Source: Anaerolineaceae bacterium
GTDB taxonomy: Bacteria; Chloroflexota; Anaerolineae; Anaerolineales; Anaerolineaceae
Length of the DNA: 7,920 nt
Assembly (NCBI GenBank): GCA_003158355.1
Contig: PMIV01000128.1
Span: 2,006-9,925, forward strand
Reading direction: 5' to 3'
Below the pieces are notes generated by a model that saw only the letters and a list, made by a program, of their open reading frames with translations, made no database searches and was not told the DNA's origin. Made by a program: the position numbers and the translations under genes. This document shows positions 1 to 7,920 of the stretch, one piece after another (position 1 is the first letter of the stretch; every line of letters starts with the position of its first letter).

Positions 1-1289
1 CTGCGGTGGGTTTGCTGCTCAACCATAAGACCATTTGGGCGGGAATCTTTGGCGGAATTGCCTTGCTTGGGGGAGTCGCCTTCTGGCCGGGTTTCTTCGG
101 AATTTTGATCTCTCTGGGGATCAGTTTTCTTTTGTTTAGAAAAAAACAGGATTCTTCTTTACCTTCAGGTGAAACACCGCTTGTGCAAATTGATTGGAAA
201 ACATTTGCGCTTTCAACCGGTGGCACACTGATATTGCTGGGAACGATGTTCCTAATCCGACCGGTAACCATCAGCGGTTTGGGCACCAGTATTGCCGAAT
301 ATTTTGTCTCCTGGGGAAAGATTGGTCAGGGAGCTTCGATCAAAGTAATGCTAATTGCATTATTAAGTACTCAATTTCTGGCTGTTCTTTTGGCTTTTTG
401 GGAAGCAATTGCTGGCAGGAAAGAACATGCCGGCATGAACATTTTTCTTGGGTTATGGGCTTTGGTCTCGACGGCGCTCACATTATTGAATCCTTCCCGT
501 CAGGTGGTGGATTGGGTTTGGACGCTGCTGCCATTATGGACTCTGGCTGCAATCGGTGTCGAAGATTTACGACAGTATTTTTCCGCTGATGAGTGGCTAT
601 TAAAATTGTTTCAAACGATTTTTACTTTTGTTTTGTTCATCTTTAGTTATCTTAACTTGTTGAGTTTTGTTGTTGGGGCAGCTAACGGTGCAATGACAAA
701 GAATACTGCGGTTCTCAGTATATTACTGCCGTTGGCCCTGCTCGCGGTGATCACCTTTTTAATTGGTTGGGGATGGTCGCCCAATGCCTCACGCCAGGGA
801 ACCTTGATGGGATTGGGCCTGATCTTGTTGTTCGTTACCTTTGGATCTTCCTGGAAGTCTGCTGGGTTGGGACCTCGCCCCGAAACTGAGCTATGGCGCA
901 GCGATTCATTACCAGTTGGGCGGGACCTCATGGTCAAGTCTGTGAATAATATTGCCTTATGGAATTCCGGTCAAAAAGAAGGGATCGATATTGTTTTGTT
1001 GAATGAAGATCAACCCTCTTTGCAATGGGCTTTCCGGGATATATTAACCGTGAAACAGGCGGATGTTCTTGGTGATACCGAAACTCCTTCTATTGTTATC
1101 AGTGCTGCCAATGAATCGTTAAATCTGGCGAAGATCTATCAGGGGCAAGAAATTGTCTGGACTTCTGCGCCTGATTTTGAAAAGATGACGGCGAAAGATT
1201 GGGTCGAGTGGAGCGCCTTGCGAAAGGCGAACCTGGTAAGCACTAACTGCTTTCTATGGGCAAGGACTGATCTTTTAAAAGGGTCATAA
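1..1289 (+). CDS. Polytopic membrane protein, C-terminal part (5' end outside window); possible GT-C-type glycosyltransferase relative
   Basis: The reading frame is open to the left edge: the codon before the GTG at position 6 is GCG, and no Shine-Dalgarno can be seen, so the true start is probably upstream. Counting from that GTG, 427 residues are visible. About 7-8 hydrophobic segments lie near residues 10-44 (one or two), 66-86, 112-134, 146-186, 200-225, 235-255 and 264-283. A soluble tail of about 140 residues follows, with no motif I can assign. The stretch NPSRQVVDWVWTLLPLW (about 162-178), with a charged/aromatic cluster next to a membrane helix, reminds me of the late membrane segments of GT-C (PMT/ArnT, family 39) proteins, and the tail resembles that of large Chloroflexota membrane proteins of that kind. 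This is recall, not a search. The catalytic N-terminal loop would lie outside the window. The stop is 23 bases before cmk, so the two are probably cotranscribed. Confidence 0.7.
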   Translation, partial: AVGLLLNHKTIWAGIFGGIALLGGVAFWPGFFGILISLGISFLLFRKKQDSSLPSGETPLVQIDWKTFALSTGGTLILLGTMFLIRPVTISGLGTSIAEYFVSWGKIGQGASIKVMLIALLSTQFLAVLLAFWEAIAGRKEHAGMNIFLGLWALVSTALTLLNPSRQVVDWVWTLLPLWTLAAIGVEDLRQYFSADEWLLKLFQTIFTFVLFIFSYLNLLSFVVGAANGAMTKNTAVLSILLPLALLAVITFLIGWGWSPNASRQGTLMGLGLILLFVTFGSSWKSAGLGPRPETELWRSDSLPVGRDLMVKSVNNIALWNSGQKEGIDIVLLNEDQPSLQWAFRDILTVKQADVLGDTETPSIVISAANESLNLAKIYQGQEIVWTSAPDFEKMTAKDWVEWSALRKANLVSTNCFLWARTDLLKGS

Positions 1290-1300
1290 CTTAACGTTTG

Positions 1301-1306
1301 AAGGAA
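1301..1306 (+). promoter_or_regulatory. Ribosome binding site deciding the cmk start
   Basis: AAGGAA lies 6 bases before the ATG at 1313. It overlaps the codons that would follow the alternative TTG start at 1298, so it supports ATG over TTG. Confidence 0.7.
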
Positions 1307-1312
1307 TGTAAC

Positions 1313-1990
1313 ATGAAATTACCTACGATCATTGCAATCGATGGCCCTGCAGCATCCGGGAAATCCACGCTTGCCGAACGGATGGCGGCAAAACTCTCTT
1401 ACCTTTATTTCGATACTGGTGTCATGTACCGGGCAGTAACCCTGGCAGCATTGGATAAACTCAGTTCAGTGGATGATGAAAGTGTCGTCACCCGCCTGGC
1501 AAACGAAATTTGCATAGATGTTCATGTTCCAGAAATAATGGATGGAAGAAAAAATACCGTTCTCCTTGACGGTGTAGATGTAACCTGGAGATTACACGAA
1601 CCGCGTGTCGATAGTAATGTTTCCAAAGTTTCTGCTTACGCTGGAGTACGAATTGCCATGACCGAACAACAGCGCAGCATCGGTTCCCGCGGAGCAGTGG
1701 TCATGGTGGGGAGAGATATCGGAACAGTGGTCTTCCCGAATGCGGAATTAAAAATATATTTAGAAGCTTCGGCTGAAGAACGCGCGCGCCGACGCTGTCT
1801 GGAGATGGAAGCACGCGGCGAAAAAGTGAATTATGCTGAGATTCTGGCTTCCATTCGCCGCAGGGATCAAATAGATTCTTCAAGAGAAATTGCCCCATTA
1901 CGTCCCGCAGAAGATGCGGTTCAGCTTGATTCGGACAATAAATCGATCGATTCAGTATTTGATGAAGCCATGAAGTTGCTTGACCGGTAA
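1313..1990 (+). CDS. cmk: Cytidylate kinase (CMP/dCMP kinase)
   Basis: Cytosolic enzyme that phosphorylates CMP and dCMP to the diphosphates with ATP, recycling pyrimidine nucleotides from RNA and lipid turnover. The 225-residue protein has the usual family length. Visible motifs are the P-loop GPAASGKST (residues 11-19), the substrate-binding DTGVMYRAV (34-42), the family signature GRDIGTVVFPNA (133-144), the arginine-rich lid EERARRR (155-161) and RRRDQIDSSRE (182-192), followed by APLRPAEDA, which aligns well from memory with the E. coli enzyme. The small CMP-binding insert lies at about 60-110. The ATG at 1313 is preferred over the in-frame TTG at 1298 because AAGGAA (1301-1306) sits 6 bases before it and the protein then begins just before the first beta strand. 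No promoter is visible in the 23-base gap, so transcription probably comes from the membrane-protein gene upstream. Confidence 0.96.
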   Translation: MKLPTIIAIDGPAASGKSTLAERMAAKLSYLYFDTGVMYRAVTLAALDKLSSVDDESVVTRLANEICIDVHVPEIMDGRKNTVLLDGVDVTWRLHEPRVDSNVSKVSAYAGVRIAMTEQQRSIGSRGAVVMVGRDIGTVVFPNAELKIYLEASAEERARRRCLEMEARGEKVNYAEILASIRRRDQIDSSREIAPLRPAEDAVQLDSDNKSIDSVFDEAMKLLDR

Positions 1991-2009
1991 TCCCCAAATA
2001 GGGGATAAT
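1980..2009 (+). promoter_or_regulatory. Candidate sigma-70 promoter for the C69-type hydrolase gene
   Basis: TTGACC (1980-1985, five of six consensus bases) and GATAAT (2004-2009, five of six) are separated by 18 bases. The -35 overlaps the last codons of cmk. Transcription would begin near 2016, giving a leader of about 70 bases before the ATG at 2087. This is a pattern match by eye; the cmk transcript may also read through, as no terminator is seen. Confidence 0.45.
1990..2006. repeat. Short perfect inverted repeat in the promoter spacer
   Basis: ATCCCC (1990-1995) and GGGGAT (2001-2006) are perfect complements around a 5-base centre, AAATA. The right arm runs into the candidate -10 (2004-2009). 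It is not followed by a T run, so a factor-independent terminator is unlikely. It could be a small operator, a weak RNA hairpin at the end of the cmk message, or chance. Confidence 0.4.
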
Positions 2010-2086
2010 GAAAGAGTAAGGTAAAGGCGAAAGAATTGCCATAATCCAAAATTCCGATCAGTTTCACCCCCGAAAAGGAGTTCAAC

Positions 2087-3418
2087 ATGTGTGATACCAT
2101 CGTGGCTCTAGGCAACTCCACTCAAGATGGTTCAGTTTTATTTGCAAAGAATTCTGATCGTGACGCTAACGAGGCTCACGAAATTATAATTATTCCGGCT
2201 GCCAAACATCAGCCTGGAGAAAAAGTGAAATGTACCTATATTGAGATCCCCCAGGTAGAGGAGACCTACCAGGTTTTATTATCCAAGCCCTTCTGGATAT
2301 GGGGCGCAGAAATGGGATCAAATGAATTTGGAGTGACTATTGGCAACGAAGCGATTTTTAGCCGGGAACCCTATCAAAAAGAACCAGGTATGATCGGAAT
2401 GGATTTTTTACGCCTGGCTTTGGAACGTTCGCGTACTGCCGAAGCTGCTCTGGACACGATCATCGAATTGCTTGAACTGTACGGGCAAGGCGGAAACTGC
2501 GGTTACGCTCATCCTTTTTATTACTACAATAGTTATTTGATTTGCGACAGCCAAGAAGCCTGGGTGCTGGAAACCGTCGGAAGAGAGTGGGCAGCAGAAA
2601 AGGTGCAGAATGTGCGCTCAATTTCCAATGGTCTGACAATTGGCAAACATTGGGATCGAGCCTCAAAGGGTTTGGTTAGCCATGCCATGGAAAAAGGTTG
2701 GTGCAGGCAATCTGAAGAATTTGATTTTAGCCGCTGTTATTCGGACCCTTTGTTTACCTTTTTTGCCAATGCTCGCGGTAGGCAAGCGTGTACAACAGAT
2801 AGCTTGATGTCAAAAAAAGGAAAATTAAAAGTTGAAGATATGATGGCAATTTTACGCACCCATACTCAACCAAAAAAAGGCTCGTTCAATCCTGGCAGAG
2901 GGCTGATCGGAGCAGATGTTTGTATGCATGCTGGTTGGGGACCAGTGCGTACCAGCCAGTCAGCCGGTTCGATGGTTTCTGTCATCAAAGAAAAGGGGAC
3001 GATGCATTGGCTTACCGGAACGGCAGCTCCTTGTACCTCCACTTTCAAACCGGTTTGGATGGATGCGGGCATTCCCGGTTTTGTCAAAACCCCCACGGCG
3101 TTATACGACGAATCAGTTATGTTTTGGCGCCACGAAGTGCTGCACCGTGAAATATTAAAGGATTACACAGCACGCATCACTGTTCTTTCTGCGGCGCGAG
3201 ACAGTCTTGAAGCTCGATTCAGGAAGGAAGCTGGAAAATTGATTTCTGCCACTAAAACCCTAAGGGCAAAATTTTCGGAAAAGTGTTTCAGCGAAGTGGA
3301 TGATGCAGAAGCCAGGTGGTTGGAAGAAGTGCTGGCAATTCCTGTCAAACGCAGAAACAGCTTCTATTACAACTACGCCTGGAAAAAATTAAACAAAGAT
3401 GCAGAATTGCCTGAATAA
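2087..3418 (+). CDS. Secernin / peptidase C69 family Ntn hydrolase
   Basis: The 443-residue protein matches the secernin/dipeptidase C69 fold along its length, as judged from memory of human secernin. Cys2 directly follows the initiator Met and is the expected N-terminal nucleophile after Met removal. Then come KNSDR (21-25), KVKCTYIEIPQV (46-57), WGAEMGSNEFGVTIGNEAI (72-90), GMDFLRLALER (104-114), YGQGGN (132-137) and EAWVLETVGREWAAEKV (157-173). A later WRHEVLHR motif matches secernin's RRHELYK region. No signal peptide or membrane segment is present, so it should be cytosolic. Bacterial C69 members include dipeptidases, but secernins often lack a proven peptidase substrate, so the reaction is not assigned. 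The start is well supported by AAAAGGAG (2073-2080), 6 bases before the ATG. The sensor kinase gene follows after 22 bases, so the two may share a transcript; a functional link is not shown. Confidence 0.9.
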   Translation: MCDTIVALGNSTQDGSVLFAKNSDRDANEAHEIIIIPAAKHQPGEKVKCTYIEIPQVEETYQVLLSKPFWIWGAEMGSNEFGVTIGNEAIFSREPYQKEPGMIGMDFLRLALERSRTAEAALDTIIELLELYGQGGNCGYAHPFYYYNSYLICDSQEAWVLETVGREWAAEKVQNVRSISNGLTIGKHWDRASKGLVSHAMEKGWCRQSEEFDFSRCYSDPLFTFFANARGRQACTTDSLMSKKGKLKVEDMMAILRTHTQPKKGSFNPGRGLIGADVCMHAGWGPVRTSQSAGSMVSVIKEKGTMHWLTGTAAPCTSTFKPVWMDAGIPGFVKTPTALYDESVMFWRHEVLHREILKDYTARITVLSAARDSLEARFRKEAGKLISATKTLRAKFSEKCFSEVDDAEARWLEEVLAIPVKRRNSFYYNYAWKKLNKDAELPE

Positions 3419-3440
3419 TGGATAGGGAAAAAAACAGAGC

Positions 3441-6400
3441 ATGATCAATTTGGTACTCTTCACCTCAGCTCCATATATCAACCTTCCCTTCGACCTGTTG
3501 GGTTGGATCGGTTGGTTTATGATGGCTGCTTTGCTGCTCTGGTTTATGCAAAAAGAAAAAATAAATTTACAAAAACCTCATTTTTGGTTGATAGCAACAC
3601 TATTACTTACCTTTGGGATAATCACTGCTTTATTCTTTGGTGTAAATCTACCCTGGGGAAAGACGATTCCATTACCCAATGTACCCCAGGAGAGCAACGC
3701 GCCTGAAATTTTGGTGTTTGTCGCAATCCCGATGATGTTAGCTGCAGGTATATTGGGATCATGGCCGGCAGTTCTGATCGGTCTGGTAAGCGGAATAATC
3801 AGCGCTTTTTGGAATACGCATTCGGTTTTCACCCCACTTGAATATGCCATAATCGCTTATCTGATCTCACTGGTTTTGAGACAAAATTATCGAACTTTAT
3901 TCTACAGGGTAATTCGCAAACCCTTGGGGGCGGCAATATTAATTGCTCTTTTCAGCACACCCCTCTATTTGGTTAGTACCTTTTTCAGCACCAATGGTTC
4001 AGTGGCTGCCCGGTTGGATTATTGTTTCACCCAATCGTGGATGCTGGTTGTCACCACTGGAATTCAGTTGATCCTCGCTGGGTTATTATGTGAATTATTC
4101 CTGGTTCAAAAATTGTCCCTATGGGTACAATTTAAAACCCTGGAACCCTCTCCGAGTGAATCCGGGCTTCAGGCCAGGGTGCTTTCTACTACGCTGCCAA
4201 TGGCACTGATATTGATGATCACGCTATCGGTGGCAGATTGGGCGGTGGCGGGGCAGGCAGCGCGCTCGATGGTTAAAAATCAACTGCAGAACGCTGCCGA
4301 TTCAGCTTCACAAAACATTCCGTATATCATAGAAACAGGGCAGAGCCTTGTCTCAGATATTATCGCTTCGGGCATTCCCCTGGAAGATCAAGAAAAAGCA
4401 CGGCTTTATCTGCAAGAAAAAATTAGATCTGCTCCATTTTTTGAACAGTTTTATCTGTTTGATCTGACCGGCGCACCATTAACGGGTTATCCGATCTCTT
4501 CATCCAATCAGTTATCCATGAGCGCCGAAGAACAGGCAGCGATCACCCTGGCGCTGAATGGCGTGCAAATCCAAAGTTACACGGTCCCTCCTGCCAATGG
4601 TACAGGTTCAGTACAGATTTCTTTTTTGGCAGCGATACCGGATGAATACGGATTATCCAAAGGTGTTCTGCTGGCGCGGACCAACCTGGATGAAAACCTG
4701 TTTTCGCAGCCAACGATTCAAGCCTTTAGTTCATTAAAAACGCAGGGTGGTGAAGGTATTCTTCTGGATGCCGACAATACGATCCTTTTTGATACAAATG
4801 CTTCCCAGGTGATGACCACTTACTCTGGTTCTGTTCCAACTGCCGTTTCTTTTTATGATGAATCGAGTGGTACTGGTACACGCAGAATTGTCTATGCCGA
4901 ACCGATTCCGGAGAAGAAATGGATGATACTGGTCAGTCTCCCGGCCAGCACCTCGCAAGACCTTGCGCTACAAATTGCTATTCCTTTGTTAATCCTCTCT
5001 CTTGTTTTTGCGGTCGCAGCATACTTCTTGCTGCGCTATTTGATGCAGACTGTTACTTTTTCGTTGGTCAAGCTTGCCAATCAGGCAACAAGCATTGCTC
5101 AAGGCAGCCTAGACACATCAATTCAGCCCAAAGGGGTGGATGAAGTCGGTCGATTAAGCTCTGCGTTTGAACAGATGCGTCTTAGCTTAAAAAGCCGTCT
5201 GCAGGAATTGGATCGTTTGTTGGAAGTATCCCAGGGAGTGGCTGCAAATCTGAGCATCGAAGGATCTTCGGAACATATTCTCAAAGCAGCCCTCTCCTAT
5301 GGTGCCAGCTCTGCGCGGATCGTGATCTTTACCCACCCAGAAAATGGATTGGAGAGTCCAACAGAGGTATATGCTGCCGGCCCTCGCACGGATGATTACG
5401 CTGTTATGGATAAGATTTTGTTAGATTTCTTACGCACCGAAAAGGTATTAGTTATTCCTTCTAGGACGCGTTTAAAACGAATGGGAATTGCCAAGGGTGG
5501 AAATGTACCTAATGAGATGTTAGGCGCGGCATTGCGCGATGGAGAGACCTATCTGGGCATTCTCTGGGTGGGTTATGCGGATCCCCACCGGTTTTTGGAC
5601 GGAGAGATCCAGTTCTTCAACACTCTGGCAAACCAGGTATTGGTGGCAGTCTCGAATTCCTCTCTCTACCTGAAAGCTGAATTAGGAAAACATCGTCTTG
5701 AATCTGTTTTGGCTTCTACACCTGACCCGGTGTTTTTAGTGGATCACGAAGGAAATTTGTTGATGAATAACCAGGCCGCTTGCGATATCGAAGGGGTGGT
5801 CATTCCCACTGGCGAAAGTTTGTTCGGCACAAAAAAAGTGGGTTCTAGTATTTTAAAATCCTTGCTGGCTGTATCGCAAAAAAATGAAGGAATCACCCAG
5901 GAAATTACTCTCGAAAATGGCCGCACCTATCTCATCAGTCTGACCCCGGTTGAAGTTGAAGATAAAAAGGCTGGTAAAGTATGTGTTTTGCATGACGTAA
6001 CGGAATATAAAGCGTTGGAAAAAATGAAATCAGATTTTGTCACAACGGTCAGCCATGATCTGCAATCTCCCTTGATCCAATTAAAAGGGTATGCCTCCAT
6101 GCTTTCCTTTGTGGGGACATTGAATGACCAGCAGAAAGAATTTAACGACAAGACAATTGAATCTGCAGAAAACATGATCCACATGGTCGACAATTTGCTG
6201 AATCTGGGACGTATCGAATCAGGCCTTGAACTTAAAATTGAAAAAATATCTCCCCTTGAATTGTTGGATAAAGTGGTTGACCAATTGAAACCCCAGATCG
6301 TACAGCGCAAGGTTCAGGTGATGAAAAAGTTGACCACTGCGCAAGAGTTGGTGGTTGAGGCTGACAATGACCTTCTCCAGCAGGCTTTGATCAATTTATT

Positions 6401-6722
6401 GGATAATGCTATAAAATATTCCCATCTGGGCGGCCAGATCAATTTGGGTGTGCAAGAAAACGAAAAATCGGTTATATTTGAAATACAAGATTATGGTCCA
6501 GGGATTGCACCGCTGGATGTTCCCAATATATTTGCGGGAGTGCAAAAAAACACCCGTAAAGATGGGCAAGGGAGTAAAAACTCAGGTTTGGGGTTGGCAA
6601 TTGTAAAACAGATTGCGCTAAGACATCACGGGAAAGTCTCGTTGGAAAGTGAACTGGGGAAAGGGAGCACTTTCTATTTGGAAATACCGATTCATCAAGA
6701 AATAAAAGAGAAACAAAAATAA
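3441..6722 (+). CDS. Multi-domain membrane sensor histidine kinase (7TM-like + Cache-like + HAMP + GAF + PAS + HisKA + HATPase)
   Basis: A 1093-residue sensor kinase. Hydrophobic segments lie near residues 18-36, 46-68, 90-120, 132-146, 163-183, 199-222 and 250-270. An extracytoplasmic region of about 240 residues (272-508), Cache-like in style (FEQFYLFDLTGAPLTGYP at 334-351), is followed by a membrane helix at 511-532. Then come HAMP (about 530-588, with DEVGRLSSAFEQMR), GAF (about 592-742), PAS (about 748-858, with STPDPVFLVDHEGNLL) and HisKA with the phosphoacceptor His872 in SHDLQSPL. The ATPase domain shows an N box with Asn985 and Asn989, G1 at DYGPGI (1017-1022) and G2 at GLGLAI (1049-1054). 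The F-box region (IFAGVQK, 1030-1036) departs from the usual FxPF. It should autophosphorylate in response to an extracellular or membrane cue and pass phosphate to an unlinked regulator; no receiver domain is present. The ATG has only a weak AGGGA (3424-3428), 12 bases upstream, so the exact start is less certain. Confidence 0.95.
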   Translation: MINLVLFTSAPYINLPFDLLGWIGWFMMAALLLWFMQKEKINLQKPHFWLIATLLLTFGIITALFFGVNLPWGKTIPLPNVPQESNAPEILVFVAIPMMLAAGILGSWPAVLIGLVSGIISAFWNTHSVFTPLEYAIIAYLISLVLRQNYRTLFYRVIRKPLGAAILIALFSTPLYLVSTFFSTNGSVAARLDYCFTQSWMLVVTTGIQLILAGLLCELFLVQKLSLWVQFKTLEPSPSESGLQARVLSTTLPMALILMITLSVADWAVAGQAARSMVKNQLQNAADSASQNIPYIIETGQSLVSDIIASGIPLEDQEKARLYLQEKIRSAPFFEQFYLFDLTGAPLTGYPISSSNQLSMSAEEQAAITLALNGVQIQSYTVPPANGTGSVQISFLAAIPDEYGLSKGVLLARTNLDENLFSQPTIQAFSSLKTQGGEGILLDADNTILFDTNASQVMTTYSGSVPTAVSFYDESSGTGTRRIVYAEPIPEKKWMILVSLPASTSQDLALQIAIPLLILSLVFAVAAYFLLRYLMQTVTFSLVKLANQATSIAQGSLDTSIQPKGVDEVGRLSSAFEQMRLSLKSRLQELDRLLEVSQGVAANLSIEGSSEHILKAALSYGASSARIVIFTHPENGLESPTEVYAAGPRTDDYAVMDKILLDFLRTEKVLVIPSRTRLKRMGIAKGGNVPNEMLGAALRDGETYLGILWVGYADPHRFLDGEIQFFNTLANQVLVAVSNSSLYLKAELGKHRLESVLASTPDPVFLVDHEGNLLMNNQAACDIEGVVIPTGESLFGTKKVGSSILKSLLAVSQKNEGITQEITLENGRTYLISLTPVEVEDKKAGKVCVLHDVTEYKALEKMKSDFVTTVSHDLQSPLIQLKGYASMLSFVGTLNDQQKEFNDKTIESAENMIHMVDNLLNLGRIESGLELKIEKISPLELLDKVVDQLKPQIVQRKVQVMKKLTTAQELVVEADNDLLQQALINLLDNAIKYSHLGGQINLGVQENEKSVIFEIQDYGPGIAPLDVPNIFAGVQKNTRKDGQGSKNSGLGLAIVKQIALRHHGKVSLESELGKGSTFYLEIPIHQEIKEKQK

Positions 6723-6725
6723 CCA

Positions 6726-6753
6726 TTGAATTATTTGTAAGTTGTGGTATACT
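6726..6753 (+). promoter_or_regulatory. Predicted extended -10 sigma-70 promoter for rpoC
   Basis: TTGAAT (6726-6731, four of six consensus bases) is followed after 16 bases by TATACT (6748-6753, five of six), which is preceded by TGG (6745-6747) as in extended -10 promoters. Transcription should begin near 6760, leaving a leader of about 110 bases. The -35 starts only 4 bases after the kinase stop codon. No terminator separates the two genes, so read-through from the kinase is also possible. Confidence 0.6.
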
Positions 6754-6755
6754 TA

Positions 6756-6790
6756 TCAATCGCATGTATATTATTACGACTTGCGATTGA
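6756..6790. repeat. 9-bp perfect inverted repeat overlapping the predicted rpoC transcription start
   Basis: TCAATCGCA (6756-6764) and TGCGATTGA (6782-6790) are perfect complements separated by 17 bases. After one mismatch, two further pairs (GT at 6766-6767 with AC at 6779-6780) extend the symmetry inward. The left arm begins 2 bases after the -10 and spans the predicted start site near 6760, so an RNA made there would lack part of that arm. That favours a DNA-level operator over an RNA stem, though the start site is only predicted. No T run follows, so it is not a typical terminator. Confidence 0.6.

Positions 6791-7920
<1,130 letters not shown>

Noticed and set aside
194..589. Overlapping + strand frame of 131 residues within the membrane protein gene
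   Set aside because: The composition is Cys/His/Ser-rich as expected of a shifted membrane-protein frame, with no Shine-Dalgarno or family resemblance.
1298..1312. TTG at 1298 as the start of cmk
   Set aside because: It would place AAGGAA inside the coding region with no Shine-Dalgarno before it, and adds five residues not typical of the family. ATG at 1313 fits better.
1990..2006. Rho-independent terminator after cmk
   Set aside because: The 6-bp stem is short and is followed by GATAATGAAAG, with no T run.
5927..6310. Antisense open frame of 127 residues opposite the HisKA region
   Set aside because: It lies opposite a strongly conserved kinase segment, has no recognisable motif and no start signal; it is a codon-usage shadow.

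Overview
The window suggests a member of the Chloroflexota, most likely class Anaerolineae. This rests on three things: the GPAASGKST form of the P-loop in the CMP kinase, an RNA polymerase beta' subunit with a long coiled-coil insert in its N-terminal clamp region, and a very large multi-sensor histidine kinase. This is an inference from protein style, not a database match. The DNA is of moderate GC. All five genes lie on the + strand, tightly packed, with no RNA genes, mobile elements, CRISPR arrays or long tandem repeats that I can see.

Layout. Positions 1-1289 hold the 3' part of a polytopic membrane protein with a soluble C-terminal tail; its start lies outside the window. After 23 bases comes cmk (1313-1990, CMP/dCMP kinase), very probably in the same transcript. 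A 96-base gap (1991-2086) carries a candidate sigma-70 promoter whose -35 overlaps the end of cmk and whose spacer/-10 holds a short perfect palindrome. It precedes a 443-residue secernin/peptidase C69-type Ntn hydrolase (2087-3418). Twenty-two bases later begins a 1093-residue hybrid-sensor histidine kinase (3441-6722): multi-pass N-terminal membrane region, extracytoplasmic Cache-like domain, HAMP, GAF, PAS, HisKA, HATPase. No response regulator gene is visible. A 146-base gap (6723-6868) then carries a good extended -10 promoter, two inverted repeats and a strong Shine-Dalgarno. It leads to rpoC (GTG start at 6869), which runs off the end of the window.

Functionally this is a housekeeping stretch (nucleotide metabolism, transcription) with a signalling gene and a hydrolase in between. 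The genes do not form an obvious single pathway. I do not see a new defence, mobile or biosynthetic system. The points worth a second look are the rpoC leader (an inverted repeat overlapping the predicted start of transcription), rpoC standing directly behind a sensor kinase rather than rpoB, the long beta' coiled-coil insert, and the kinase's unassigned membrane domain and poor F box.
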